From: Gnetum montanum
Taxonomy: Eukaryota; Streptophyta; Gnetopsida; Gnetales; Gnetaceae
Assembly (NCBI GenBank): GCA_015680685.1
Contig: MNCI01008022.1
Coordinates: 402,262 to 466,261, forward strand
Length of the DNA stretch: 64,000 nt
Direction: 5' to 3'
The position numbers and the translations under genes were made by a program. The stretch's first letter is position 1; the number at the start of each line of letters is the position of its first letter. The notes beneath the pieces are model-generated. The model worked only from the letters and a program-made list of their open reading frames with translations. It did not search any database and had not been told where the DNA came from. Of this stretch, positions 1-9,484 are shown piece after piece.

Positions 1-1947
1 GACTCCTTGAATGAGAAGTTCCAAATAGCTCTAAAGATTAAAAAGGAACGAAGAGACCAAGTGGGTAGTGATCACAAAAGAAGGAAGAAAAAGGATAGAG
101 AACAGGAATATCACAAAAATAAGGGTAAAGATGCAACTATAGAGGAATTTGTAGATTTTTAAATAGAGGGATGATGGTTATGACATTTGCCAATACGAAC
201 ATCCTAAGAAATGCTGAGCCATCTCAACGAGGTTGCTTGAACCATCAATTGTCCAGAGAAGGTCATCTTACTATTCTCTACACAAAGAACATAGGTGCCC
301 ACAAGGACAAATCCAAGCTCTCAAGAAGTTACAATCTCCATCCCTGGACAACAAGAATTCCCTAAGATCTCTGGGAATGCCACAACTTTCTTAGTACACT
401 TAGAGGAAGGTGAGGGGGAAACTATCCTAGTGATGTAGCACCATGGGTAGGAGAAAACGATAGAAGTAATGGACAATAGGATGGTAGAGGTCTTAAACAC
501 TCCTGCAGTAGCAATGCTAGACATTTCTACCTTGAAAGATGTGCAAGCTTCCATAAAAGCAAGAAGTAATAGACTGAGTGCAACCCAACACAAGGAGATG
601 TTGGACCAACTATTGGGAGTTGTGCAACCACTTTCAAAGATCTTTGATCTTCTGAATGATATTATAGCAACCCATTTGAAGCTACTAGAGATGAAGGGTA
701 AGTTAATCATCATTGACACCCAATTACAAGTAGCCACTCCTAACAAACATCGGATGGTTGCCGAAGTTGCAGAGTTATGGATGCGTCTCTCTGACTCCGC
801 TACTCTCGACCAGAACCTTAGTAGAGATGAAGCTTTCTAACAACTTCAACAAAAATTAAGAGAGGCTAAGAATGCAAAGGAGATGACAGTATTTGATGCC
901 TCCTTATTAGAAGCATTAGCCTTCAACACTGATAAGTACTTCACTCAAGTACGCAAGCAAAACTAGGTCCTCACCAAGGATATTCACCACTTGTGTAATG
1001 TCAAGGAATAAAAAGACAAAACGTTTAAATTCATCTTATAACAATAGGAGCAGCTAGCCAAGGTGAACCTTGACTTAAGGAGCTTGACAATGGAAAATAG
1101 AAATGTGTTCATGGAGGAAGTTTGGGTGTTTCACCAAAAGGTAGCTGCCTAGAAGAATGAGGCCCTAAAATTTGAAAAGGTTAAAAACCACTACAGGAAC
1201 CAAGTTAGGCTCCTCAAGGAGATAAATGAGAAAGAAATTCAAATGACCAAGATAAAGATGAATGAGGCTCTACAACAACTCCAACAAAGAGACGATGTAT
1301 GATAGTTGATCTTTGATAGTTTGAATGCATACACTAAAGCTGAGATCCACCTAAAGGAGTTGTAGATAGAAGAGATGATGGAATACATGGAGCTCACCAA
1401 CCTCTGATATGCAAACTTGATTATGCTTACTCTAGAGATGCCAAGTACAGAGCTAGAGAAATAGGTGGCTAGTTTGTAGCTCCTCTATGAGGCCAAATTC
1501 AAGCACCACAAAGAGACTAAACAAAACTTAGAGATAGCCAACATGGAGCTTGAAGTCCTTAGGAGTTGATTCACTGATCAATGATCGATTGCTAAGGACC
1601 TAGCCAATAGAATGAATGATTACCACAAGCTACAGAACCTTGTCAAGACGTTCGATATCAAATGGAAACAATTCACAACATGGTTTGTGAATGTTAAGGA
1701 GTTGTTCCCTATACTACTTTGCCTATGGGACATCCCCATACCAGCCCACATTGGCGAAGCTATGTGGACTACATACGATCCATGAAGTAAAGAAGAGAAA
1801 ATAAAAGCATTGCTGGATGCTTTTCAACTTCCTCCTGAAGCAGCAACCACAACAAGAAAACCTCAACTGTCATTGTCGCCACAAGCACCAAACCTTGGTG
1901 AAGGTCCTTCAGCACCCCAGGAACCTCCACCTCCTGGCATTGTTTGA
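1..1947 (+). pseudogene. Decayed ORF2 of a family A retrotransposon (copy A4)
   Basis: Reading frame 1 can be followed from base 1 to the stop at 1945-1947. From about 450 on there is no visible indel, but in-frame stops occur at 838, 964, 1009, 1039, 1045, 1150, 1300, 1303, 1363, 1405, 1462, 1477, 1567, 1582 and 1783. The product would be Glu/Lys/Leu-rich and coiled-coil-like, with landmarks MENRNVFMEE and INEKEIQM, and a Pro/Gln-rich C terminus (QEPPPPG). The same landmarks recur on the minus strand at 22839-24652 (RENRILFMEEE, INEKNI), so this is a retroelement protein and not a host gene. The N-terminal domain lies left of the window. Function unknown. Confidence 0.7.
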
Positions 1948-2630
1948 ACTTCACACCATCTTTAGCAATCAGAGGGATCCTGGTATCAATTTTGTAAATG
2001 GTGTTCAATGTTGTTATCCTGGATAGCAATTTTGTAACTCCATATAATTCAACACTTAGAGTCAGTCAATCAATTACAGTCAATCACTCAATAATTCTAT
2101 ACCTTCCCAAATTTGTAAAAAGCTTGATCCTATTTTTGTTCACTCAAAGATCTCTAGAGACTTCTATGATGCATTCCAACTCATCTAGCACTATGAGGGA
2201 GCATCATTACCAATCCACTTTTCTGAGTGGAGACACTATTACATATTCCACTTTAGATAGTGGTGACACTATTCCTGCATGTGAGGAATCCTTACTATAC
2301 ATATTGGTAGACCATATCATGTCAATTAGAGGGGATCTTATCAGAATCCACATCTACTAGACTATTACAGCCATCATCATCATCACTATCGGTACTATTA
2401 TCATTGAGTGTAGAGGTGAAAAATTGCCTAGAGAAAAATTGAGAACCAACATAGAATACAATGTGCTCATATCCACTTCTAGCTCTGAAAGAAGGAAGAT
2501 GGGCATCAAGGTTGTATAATTCCAAAGTTCTGCATTCGCTCTAATTCATTTCACAATGTTGTTGGATGTCATAAGGATTAGCNGCTCTAATTCATTTCAC
2601 AATGTTGTTGGATGTCATAAGGATTAGCAG
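1948..2630. other. Spacer after ORF2, with an assembly join
   Basis: The first ~150 bases resemble the ORF2-to-LTR spacer of copy A2 (12638-12839), including the run TTTTGTAA...CTCCA. I find no 3' LTR. At N2583 the 45 bases 2538-2582 are repeated exactly at 2584-2628, which looks like two overlapping contig ends that were not merged. Short frames here are not convincing genes. Confidence 0.5.
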
Positions 2631-3261
2631 TGTAGACATCCTAATAAAAGATGTACCCCCATGAATTCATCCAATCGATTCTCCTAGAATACAAGTAATA
2701 AGAAGATACATAGGGGGTGAACCTTGATTAATCAAGTGCCATCCTCTAGAGATAGAATTAATATAATATAGATAATCTCCATGATGCTCAAATAATATAT
2801 GGTAGAGGTGGCAAGGATACTAGTTAGGAATATGAATAGGAGAATGATCATACTTTGCCCACCAAGACCAGAAGTCTTCAGAATCAGTATAACTTAAAGG
2901 ATTTATATCTATTCTATACACATGAAATGGGTCTAGCTACTATAATGACCATTTTAAAATATAAGGTAAAAACCATTACCCTAAACCTAAAAAATTAAGT
3001 TCAACATACATGCATAGAGAGACATCAGGTCCAACAAGAATCATTTCTCAGTTTGATGTCTAGACCTTACAACTGATTGTGGCATAAGGGGATATGGTTC
3101 TAGCAACAAACAAAAACTCATTCAAATTTGACTCGTGTGTGGATCTTATTTGGACTTATTCTAATACATGCATGTGTATTTCATTACTCCTACATCCTCT
3201 AATGTGGTTGGAAGATCTGAGAACCCATCCTTCATTCCGCAATACATCTACAAATAGATAA

Positions 3262-3507
3262 TTAAACATCTGTAGCAAAGAGTTGAAACTCTCTGGTTAG
3301 GAAATTAGCTAAGCTATTTTGCATACCGTTAATATATTCTATTTGGAAATCAAAATTAGAAAGAAAGAGTGCCCATCGTATAAGTCTTGTATGAGCAACT
3401 TTATTTAATACCTTAGAGCTAAGATACTTATCAAATTGTTTTAAATTGCTACATATTGTAAAATGAGTACTTTTCAAAATTAATTTAAATTTCTCTACAC
3501 TTTTCAC
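3262..3507 (-). pseudogene. Caulimovirid-type RNase H C-terminal fragment
   Basis: An 81-residue open piece on the minus strand. It includes the RNase H segment with FKLILKSTHFTICSN and the terminal pattern RWALFLSNFDFQIEY...NSLANFLTREF. In intact relatives the last Asp of the active site sits in the 'LAD' triplet; here it reads LAN, so an active-site residue is lost. The piece follows the reverse transcriptase in the expected order. It is a degraded remnant. Confidence 0.65.
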
Positions 3508-3717
3508 AATAGCTAATAATTCTTTATGGGTGTTGTGGTAATTTAGTTGAGCATCACTAAACTTACTAGATGCATATTAATAAATGTGGATAACATTATC
3601 CTTTTGTTCTCTAAGGGCAGCACCCCAAAATTCTACAAAAGCATCTATTTCAAGGATTAACTTACAATCTGTTGGTAGTTGGAGTTTAGGTATGTGCTTG
3701 CATCGATCTTTGATTTT

Positions 3718-4443
3718 TCAAACTATGGTGGTGTGTTTTGATGACCATGGAGAAGCATTTTTGTTCAGCCTTTCATTTAGCAATTTCTTATCTACAATAA
3801 GGTGTTCATAAAATCTAGAAACATAATTAATACACCCTACAAATATCTGGAATTGGGTTTTGTCATAAAGTTCATCAAAAAACTTTGATATAGATTCTAA
3901 AATATGTGATTGCAAGCTAATCCCACCATGGGCAATCTCTAAGCCAAAAAATTCAATTTTTTCTTTGGCTATTTGCATCTTAGTAGGAGAAAGAACCAAA
4001 CCTACATTATCTATTATTTTAAAGAATTGTTCCAAATGAGAACGATGTTCATCCACATTTTTACTTAGGATGAGAATATCATCAATGTAAATGAGGATGA
4101 AAGGATATGCTCTAAAGATAGAATCCATTTTCTGTTGGAATATAGAATGAACAATATTTATCCCAAATGGTAATACCTTCCACTGGTAGATACCTTCATG
4201 CACTGTAAATGCTATTTATCGCCAGTCCTGTTCTTAAACCTGTATCTACCAAAATCTAGATTTAAGATCAAATTTAGAGTAGATGTACATATGAAGTAAT
4301 TGTTGGAAAAGATTTTCTTTGCTTGGGATTAGATGTTGAACTGCTTTAATGATCTTATTTAAAGGTTTATAGTTCACCACTAACCTTTTCTTTCCTCTTA
4401 CGAGTTTTGGCATGTTTGTTAACAAAGAAGGCAGCACAAGCAT
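3718..4443 (-). pseudogene. Caulimovirid-type reverse transcriptase, two broken pieces
   Basis: Two open stretches carry the polymerase core. 4246-4443 has RGKKRLVVNYKPLNK and KFDLKSRFW, the fingers and first-Asp motifs. 3718-4203 has WKVLPFG and the catalytic YIDD box with both aspartates intact. The pieces are separated by a stop or shift in about 40 bases, and the stretch from 3717 to 3508 before the RNase H is disrupted. The order and the wording around YIDD fit the Caulimoviridae polymerase; a Ty3/gypsy origin is less likely because the segment after YIDD lacks the usual gypsy pattern. No function is expected. Confidence 0.7.
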
Positions 4444-4816
4444 ACATGCTCATACTTACTTCAATAAGATCTTTACTTAATAGCATTTTAATCTCTTCAT
4501 CACATTCCTGCTTTAATGATGGAGGCATACCAATGTGATGTGCCTTTTTCTTAAGTTTAATTCCATCTTTTAAATCAGTGTGACACTAATATGTTTGTTT
4601 GTGTCTAAAGATGGTTGGATCATCTGATGCTAATGTGAGAAGTTTTTCATGTATCAACTAGATTTTGTCTTTATGTGATTCGATACTGTTTACTACCCAA
4701 GTTCTTGTATTTTCTTTTTGGGGTTTTAATGTGAGAAATATTTGTTGATAAATTTGATTTCTATAAAACCTATATGATGCTAATATCATATAATGATTAC
4801 ATACCATATATGGTTC

Positions 4817-5020
4817 TTATATTCTAAGATTATCTATCCCTACAAATAAATCATACGTAGGCATATCATAACAATATACTATAAATTCTATGATGGATCC
4901 TTCTTGTGTTTGAATAGGTATTTTGGCAACATATTCCAAGGGAGCTTTTTCTTTGTCAAAAGCTACATATTTTTTTCTTTCACTTTTTAAGGGTTTGAAA
5001 CAGCATCCTAGACACAGATC
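4817..5020 (-). pseudogene. Possible protease or linker region of the caulimovirid fragment
   Basis: An open stretch lies directly upstream of the reverse transcriptase pieces in element orientation, where caulimovirids place their aspartic protease. It ends CYDMPTYDLFVGIDNLRI, resembling the part of a retropepsin fold that follows the flap, but no D-S/T-G active site is visible. The start of this open stretch (up to 5074) lies in the A3 gag leader, so the frame itself is chimeric across the junction. Confidence 0.35.
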
Positions 5021-5327
5021 AATCAAGTCATACGACAATTTTTCCCTCCATATCGCACCATCACAACTGTTCATCCTAATGTAGGATGAAGGTGAAGTTT
5101 AGTACATACTCATCTAGATATGTATATAACACTTTCCACTCCTATGGGAATAACAGTTTGACATCTTCGTGCCTATGAGAAGAAGAAGACATTTTGCAAT
5201 ATGAAATAAAATGTAAATGTGCTTTTATAATTCTGTGTATGATGAGAATGATGTTGACCTTGAGGTTCATACAATGATATTAATGGTATTCACTAAACCT
5301 AAATAGCACACATTTCAATAAACATAT
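5021..5327 (-). pseudogene. Truncated gag leader of copy A3
   Basis: Reading left from the primer-binding site, about 5040-5130 encodes a piece (FTFILH, MEGKIV) matching the N-terminal gag part of A2 (FTFIFH, MQGNIV, ~36860-36930) and A5 (FTFILH, LEGNIV, ~61975-62045). Homology stops at ~5020, where the caulimovirid fragment begins. The rest of A3's body is absent. Confidence 0.55.
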
Positions 5328-5816
5328 TTCCCAGCAATAGTGCCAATGATGAGCGACGAGGTACCCCTATGCCCAACCATACGAATCACAAAGTGTTCAT
5401 GCATCATCTGGTCAAATTCTATGGAATTTATAGTTTCTAATGCACTAGCCTTCTAGGAAGTGAATCTTAGCTTAAGGTCATTTGTTGTCTTTTTAGTTAC
5501 ACTTGTGACATACACTAGTATGGTTAAGTGTAATTGAGGCATTTGATCTTTATCATTTTGTATTTTATGGTTTTGGNCTGCCTCAATTACACTTAACCAT
5601 ACTAGTGTATGTCACAAGTGTAACTAAAAAGACAACAAATGACCTTAAGCTAAGATTCACTTCCTAGAAGGCTAGTGCATTAGAAACTATAAATTCCATA
5701 GAATTTGACCAGATGATGCATGAACACTTTGTGATTCGTATGGTTGGGCAGAGGGGTACCTTGTCGCTCATCATTGGCACTATTGCTCGGAACTTTGTTT
5801 ATTGAAATGTGTGCTA
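5304..5816. repeat. 238-bp inverted repeat with single-N joins, probable assembly artefact
   Basis: The arms 5304-5541 and 5579-5816 are equal in length and nearly identical, with only a few differences near the outer ends. They are separated by 37 bases holding an N, with a second N at 5817. Each arm contains the LTR end plus the primer-binding site. Sister LTRs elsewhere in the window differ far more, so a misplaced contig is the simplest explanation. Confidence 0.6.
5328..5345 (-). other. Primer-binding site of A3 (tRNA-Asp type, decayed)
   Basis: One base separates these 18 bases from the LTR end. They match 13 of 18 positions of TGGCGCCGTTGCCGGGGA, complementary to plant tRNA-Asp and used by Athila/Tat-type Ty3 elements. 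All five differences are C-to-T or G-to-A. Confidence 0.6.
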
Positions 5817-6140
5817 NACACTATCGTGCTTAGGTATAACAATGCTCAAATAAAGATCCATACACTCAATGACTCCTGTTGCAAACACTCCAGAAAATAT
5901 TCTAACTCTCATATGGAAAAACTGCAAGAGCTTTGCTACTGCTACTACAAGACATGCCATAAATGCAACTAGTAAGCACATATTTATAGATCAGCACAAA
6001 CCCCTACATTGATAGGGCCATGTCGATGCAAGTGACTAAGTTGATGAGGCCTAGTCAATGGGGCTACGTCAACGCAATAGTCTACGTTGATGAGGCCTCA
6101 TCAATGGGGCCCAGTAAATGTGACAAGCCAAAACTCATCA
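5347..6140 (-). repeat. 5' LTR of copy A3, scrambled by an assembly inversion
   Basis: The + strand edges are TGATGAGC at 5347 and CTCATCA at 6140. Read on the minus strand, it has a U3 with two copies of a motif around GATGAGGCC (6020-6110), then CTATAAATA (near 5985), then an R region similar to the A5 LTR. The middle is not normal: 5579-5816, bounded by N5577 and N5817, is an inverted copy of 5304-5541. The right flank is CTTGC. The LTR interrupts A1's ORF2. Confidence 0.6.
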
Positions 6141-6780
6141 CTTGCCATATGTCCATTTTAGCCATAATTTTCTAATTTTAGCATCATATCTTGTGGATAG
6201 ATGTGCTATCTTTGTCCCTTCATTTGGTATGTTTAAAGCTTTTTCTATTGCCTTGATTGAGTATGAGATTGAGACTCCTCTAATGTTAATGTGGCGCCAT
6301 CTTCTTTGTTATGCCAAAACTGATAGGTTTCTCCAAGATACCATTCATCAGTATCAAATAAGATAGGCCATAGTGGTGATGCCTTAAGTTGTGTCTTTAC
6401 TACTTCTGGTGTAAATTCCATGAATGAGCCAAAGTTCATCTCCACAATGATTGTTGTCAGAATCGATCTTTCTTTAATATCTTTGAGGTAGTCTTATGAT
6501 AACATGAGGCATTGTTCTTGCACTTGTAGTTCTTATGCCTCTTCATAGACTGATTTTCCTATAGCAAGAGTTTCTTGATGGATACTGAATGATTGAGCTT
6601 CCTACTTGTGTTTTGGTTCTTGTCCTCTGGTTCAACCTCTACCTTAACCTCTTGGTCATTTGCTTGCACCTTGTGAAGGTCTTCATTGTGCTCCTCTTTA
6701 TGGGACCATCTATAATCATCCAAGGGTTTGGAATTACTAAGGTATTCTTGTATATTCTTAACAATTTCATATCTTACTAA
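6141..6780 (-). pseudogene. 5' part of A1 ORF2
   Basis: On the minus strand, 6445-6245 reads MEMNFGSFMEF...WYLGETYQFWHNKEDGAT. A one-frame shift near 6280 leads into VSISYSIKAIEKALNIP and KLWLKWTYGK, ending at 6141 where the A3 LTR begins. Copy A2 has the same order at ~31260-30810 (MELNFGSF, WYLGET, VSYSVKEIVEVLN, KLWLQ). Upstream sequence to ~6730 is Lys/Glu-rich. The conserved part resembles the 'putative plant transposon protein' type domain of other plant elements, judged from memory of its general pattern only. Function unknown. Confidence 0.55.
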
Positions 6781-8330
6781 TACCCTTAGTTACATTAAGT
6801 TCTTTGTTTATTGTAATTGCAAAGTTAGAAATATTTGAAAAAGTTTCTCCATAAGTGTTGATTTTCTTAGAACCCTTCACAATTATCTATCTTGTTCATA
6901 TTTGTGATTCATAATGATGGTTATGGTTCTTTAAGAGTCATTATTTAAGTATTTTGGCATTAGTATGATTGATTTTTCATTAAAAACTTCAAGTTTCCTT
7001 TTATCCTTACCCTTAAAATACCTTTTGGGTGTTAGGATTCTTCAAAAAAATGACAAATTTTTCTCACTAGCACCCCTCCATGACTAAGATGAGCACTCCA
7101 TGATCAAATAGATTCAAAAATCAATTCTCTATGGATGTGAGGAAGATTTAGGATAGAATTAGAGAGTCTTGGATGATAGTTATTGCATATTTCATAAGAT
7201 AGTGTGTAAAGAAGGAATCTCAAGCAATCAAAGTTCATAAGATGAATAAGAAGGGTAATGAATCTAGGTTATCAAAATAGAAAGTGTAAATGATATGGAA
7301 AGTTTTTATTGGTGTGGGAAGGCTCAAGATGATGTGAAATTGCTTGGCAAGTATAAGATATAAGAGTTAGACAAGTGGATCCTCCACCAAGCAAGCTCCA
7401 TCCCTTAATGTCCTTGTATAACCATGCCTAAAAGTGTTCTTAGGCACTTAAGGAGTTGAATGTAATGCATACCTGTTTAGCAAAACACACATGTTAGTAC
7501 CACCAAATTCAAAAAAATTACACTATGTTATACAAAATTATAATTTATGACTATTATTACAGTGAGATGAGATGGACTTAGAAGCGATTACAGCAATTGA
7601 GACGTGAGGTATGTTACCTTAGGCATAATGAATTCTTGTATTTTATTACTATTTAAAGTAATTGTTAGCCTTTCTGTCCAAGATTCAAACCAAGTCTAGA
7701 CCACCATCCAATGACATCACATCATTTCATCTCTCAGAATTACAACTATACAACTATCAATGTTGCAAGGAGTATCATCACTTAGCATATTGTCCAAGGG
7801 AGGAGTTTATTCATGGCACTTTGTTTATTTTTTTATTTCTAAGAAGCCACCTACCTTCTGGCATGGGTAACATGTCTTTCTAGTGGGACCCCCAAAAAAT
7901 TTATTTTGTGCTCTTTTATGTCAACCTTTCAAGGCAGTACTTATTTTACTCTTACTTCCATTTTGCATTAGATCTACAAAGATCTAATACAACCTTGGCA
8001 ACATGATAGAACTCATAATAGTAATTCAAAAGAATTCACAAATCCCCTTTACATCACACTCTTTTCATTCCCACTTGGTTCTTCACTTTTTGATCTAGGC
8101 ATAATGATCATAGGTTTATTCTAAGTTGGATGATAGAAAAGAATATCATTATGGTCATGGCAAAAACCTCTTATTAACAGAATGGGTGGATGGATGATGT
8201 GGGCTCACTATTTAAATAATCAATCCCTTATGACTTAATAACATAGAGCAATCTTCACCTTATTAGAATACATCTTGCCTTTATTTCTAATGTCTTATTA
8301 ACAATCAAAAATTATGTGCAAAGGAAATAG
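6781..8330 (-). other. Spacer of A1 between ORF2 and the A-rich tract
   Basis: No convincing frame on either strand. It is homologous to A2's spacer at 31600-33370; for example, the stretch around CTTGTATAACCATGCCTAAA at 7413 recurs at 32513. The A2 counterpart contains a GATATC/TATA segment that I do not see here. Confidence 0.55.
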
Positions 8331-8334
8331 AAAC

Positions 8335-8560
8335 AAAGTATGAAAAAGGTGTAAAGAATGAAAAATATCAAAAAATGAAAAATGTTAAAGAATTAAAAAA
8401 ATTTTAAGAATATCAAAAATTTAAGAAATGAAAAATGTGAAAAAATAAGAAGATGTCAAAGAATGTGAAAGATATAAAAGGATAGGAAAAATTATATCAA
8501 GAAATAGGAAAAGTAAAAAAATTGTAAAACAAAAAATGGAAAAGCATTTATTAATTCAAA
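8335..8560. repeat. A-rich degenerate tandem tract of A1
   Basis: Irregular 14-18-bp units around AAGAATGTGAAAAATG, purine-rich on the + strand. The same tract occupies the same place in A2 (33375-33590). Confidence 0.6.
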
Positions 8561-8564
8561 AATT

Positions 8565-9480
8565 AGGGTAAAGTGTCTCCCCCATGACTAAACTCATGGG
8601 TGAGTGTTCGAAAAATGCTGTCTAGGTCTCCTTGGGTCATACACTTTAGGTGTTTGAGTTACAATCTTTATTGATTTCACTTTTCTATTATTATCCCATA
8701 TGAACTTGATGGTAGTTGAGTTTTAATCAATTAAGTCCTTAGTTTCTTTTCCTATTGATGTATGATTATGATTTATTAATTTTGTTTTTGGGTTCTTAGT
8801 TGGAGTCATTTTCTTAGAATGGGAATTCATAAATAAGTTAAGTTGTTCCATGCATATTTTGGACAATTGAAAGTTCTCAGTTGTTGGCCACAGGATGTCT
8901 TTTGATTTGGTAGCCCCTACTCTTTCTTTTGCACACACTTGTTTTTCACTATTGTTGTGGACTAGTATGGTAACTATATTAACATTTTGAATGATCAATC
9001 CACAATTGCATCCTTTTCTTTCAATAGTAATGCATGGGATACACTACGTGTGTATGGCTCCAAGCTTATCCTCCTTAGAGATCTCAACAAATAGATGTCT
9101 CATGCTTTGCTTAGCATTGATTGTGCTAAGTCATGCTCTCCACATGATAATTGGAAATTCCTTATTAGCTTCTTTCACATCAATTACTAGAAAATTTGCC
9201 AGATAAGGCCACCTATTGATAGTTTTCACCATGTTCTAAATCTGTCCTAAGAGAATGACAATAGATTGATCTTCAACCTCCACCTAGATATTACATTCCT
9301 TCAATGGTGGGAGGTTCCATGCTTGATATGTTTCATAAGAGATCAAATTCATCCTAGAACCTAAGTCTAGTAGAGCTTTGCATGGCAAATTTTCAATGAC
9401 TCGTAAATAGATCAAAGGAACTCCTAAATCAATTCTCTTCTTAGAGAATGGCCCTACCATAATTCAATCTGTGACTATTT
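8565..9480 (-). pseudogene. Protease and downstream region of A1
   Basis: The minus strand at ~9480-9190 encodes a retropepsin-like region. PLIYLRV is followed by ALLDLGSRMNLIS, where the active-site D-S/T-G reads D-L-G, and then by EFPIIM at ~9150. After a stop, 8998-8723 continues as a Lys-rich stretch with CAKERVGATKSKD that matches A2 at 33970-33596 (CAKERVVVTKPKD). Active-site loss and stops make it inactive. No reverse transcriptase follows; the A-rich tract begins at 8560. Confidence 0.6.
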
Positions 9481-9484
9481 TAGT

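Larger units (their letters stand above)
2630..5020 (-). mobile_element. Endogenous caulimovirid (pararetrovirus) fragment, broken
   Basis: Read on the minus strand, this holds, in order, a weak protease-like stretch, a reverse transcriptase in pieces, an RNase H end, and an unrecognised tail. The reverse transcriptase motifs (YIDDILIL, then VGLVLSPTKMQI and FFGLEI) and the RNase H end (NFDFQIEYINGMQN, then FLTREF) are of Caulimoviridae type rather than Ty3/gypsy type. No integrase is seen, as expected for that family. The frame is interrupted by stops and shifts, so it is dead. The right edge at ~5020 abuts the truncated gag leader of copy A3. The left edge is uncertain; the part left of 3260 is assigned only because weak frames continue there. 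Confidence 0.65.

Noticed and set aside
1-1947. Stop-codon readthrough or an alternative genetic code, because the frame continues through stops
   Set aside because: The acyl-CoA oxidase gene uses the standard code, and the stops fit C-to-T decay of a transposon.
3262-4443. Assigning the reverse transcriptase to a Ty3/gypsy element
   Set aside because: The motifs after the YIDD box and the RNase H terminus are of caulimovirid type, and no integrase follows.
5304-5816. A functional hairpin or MITE-like inverted repeat
   Set aside because: The arms end at single-N joins and are copies of an LTR end, so an assembly artefact is simpler.
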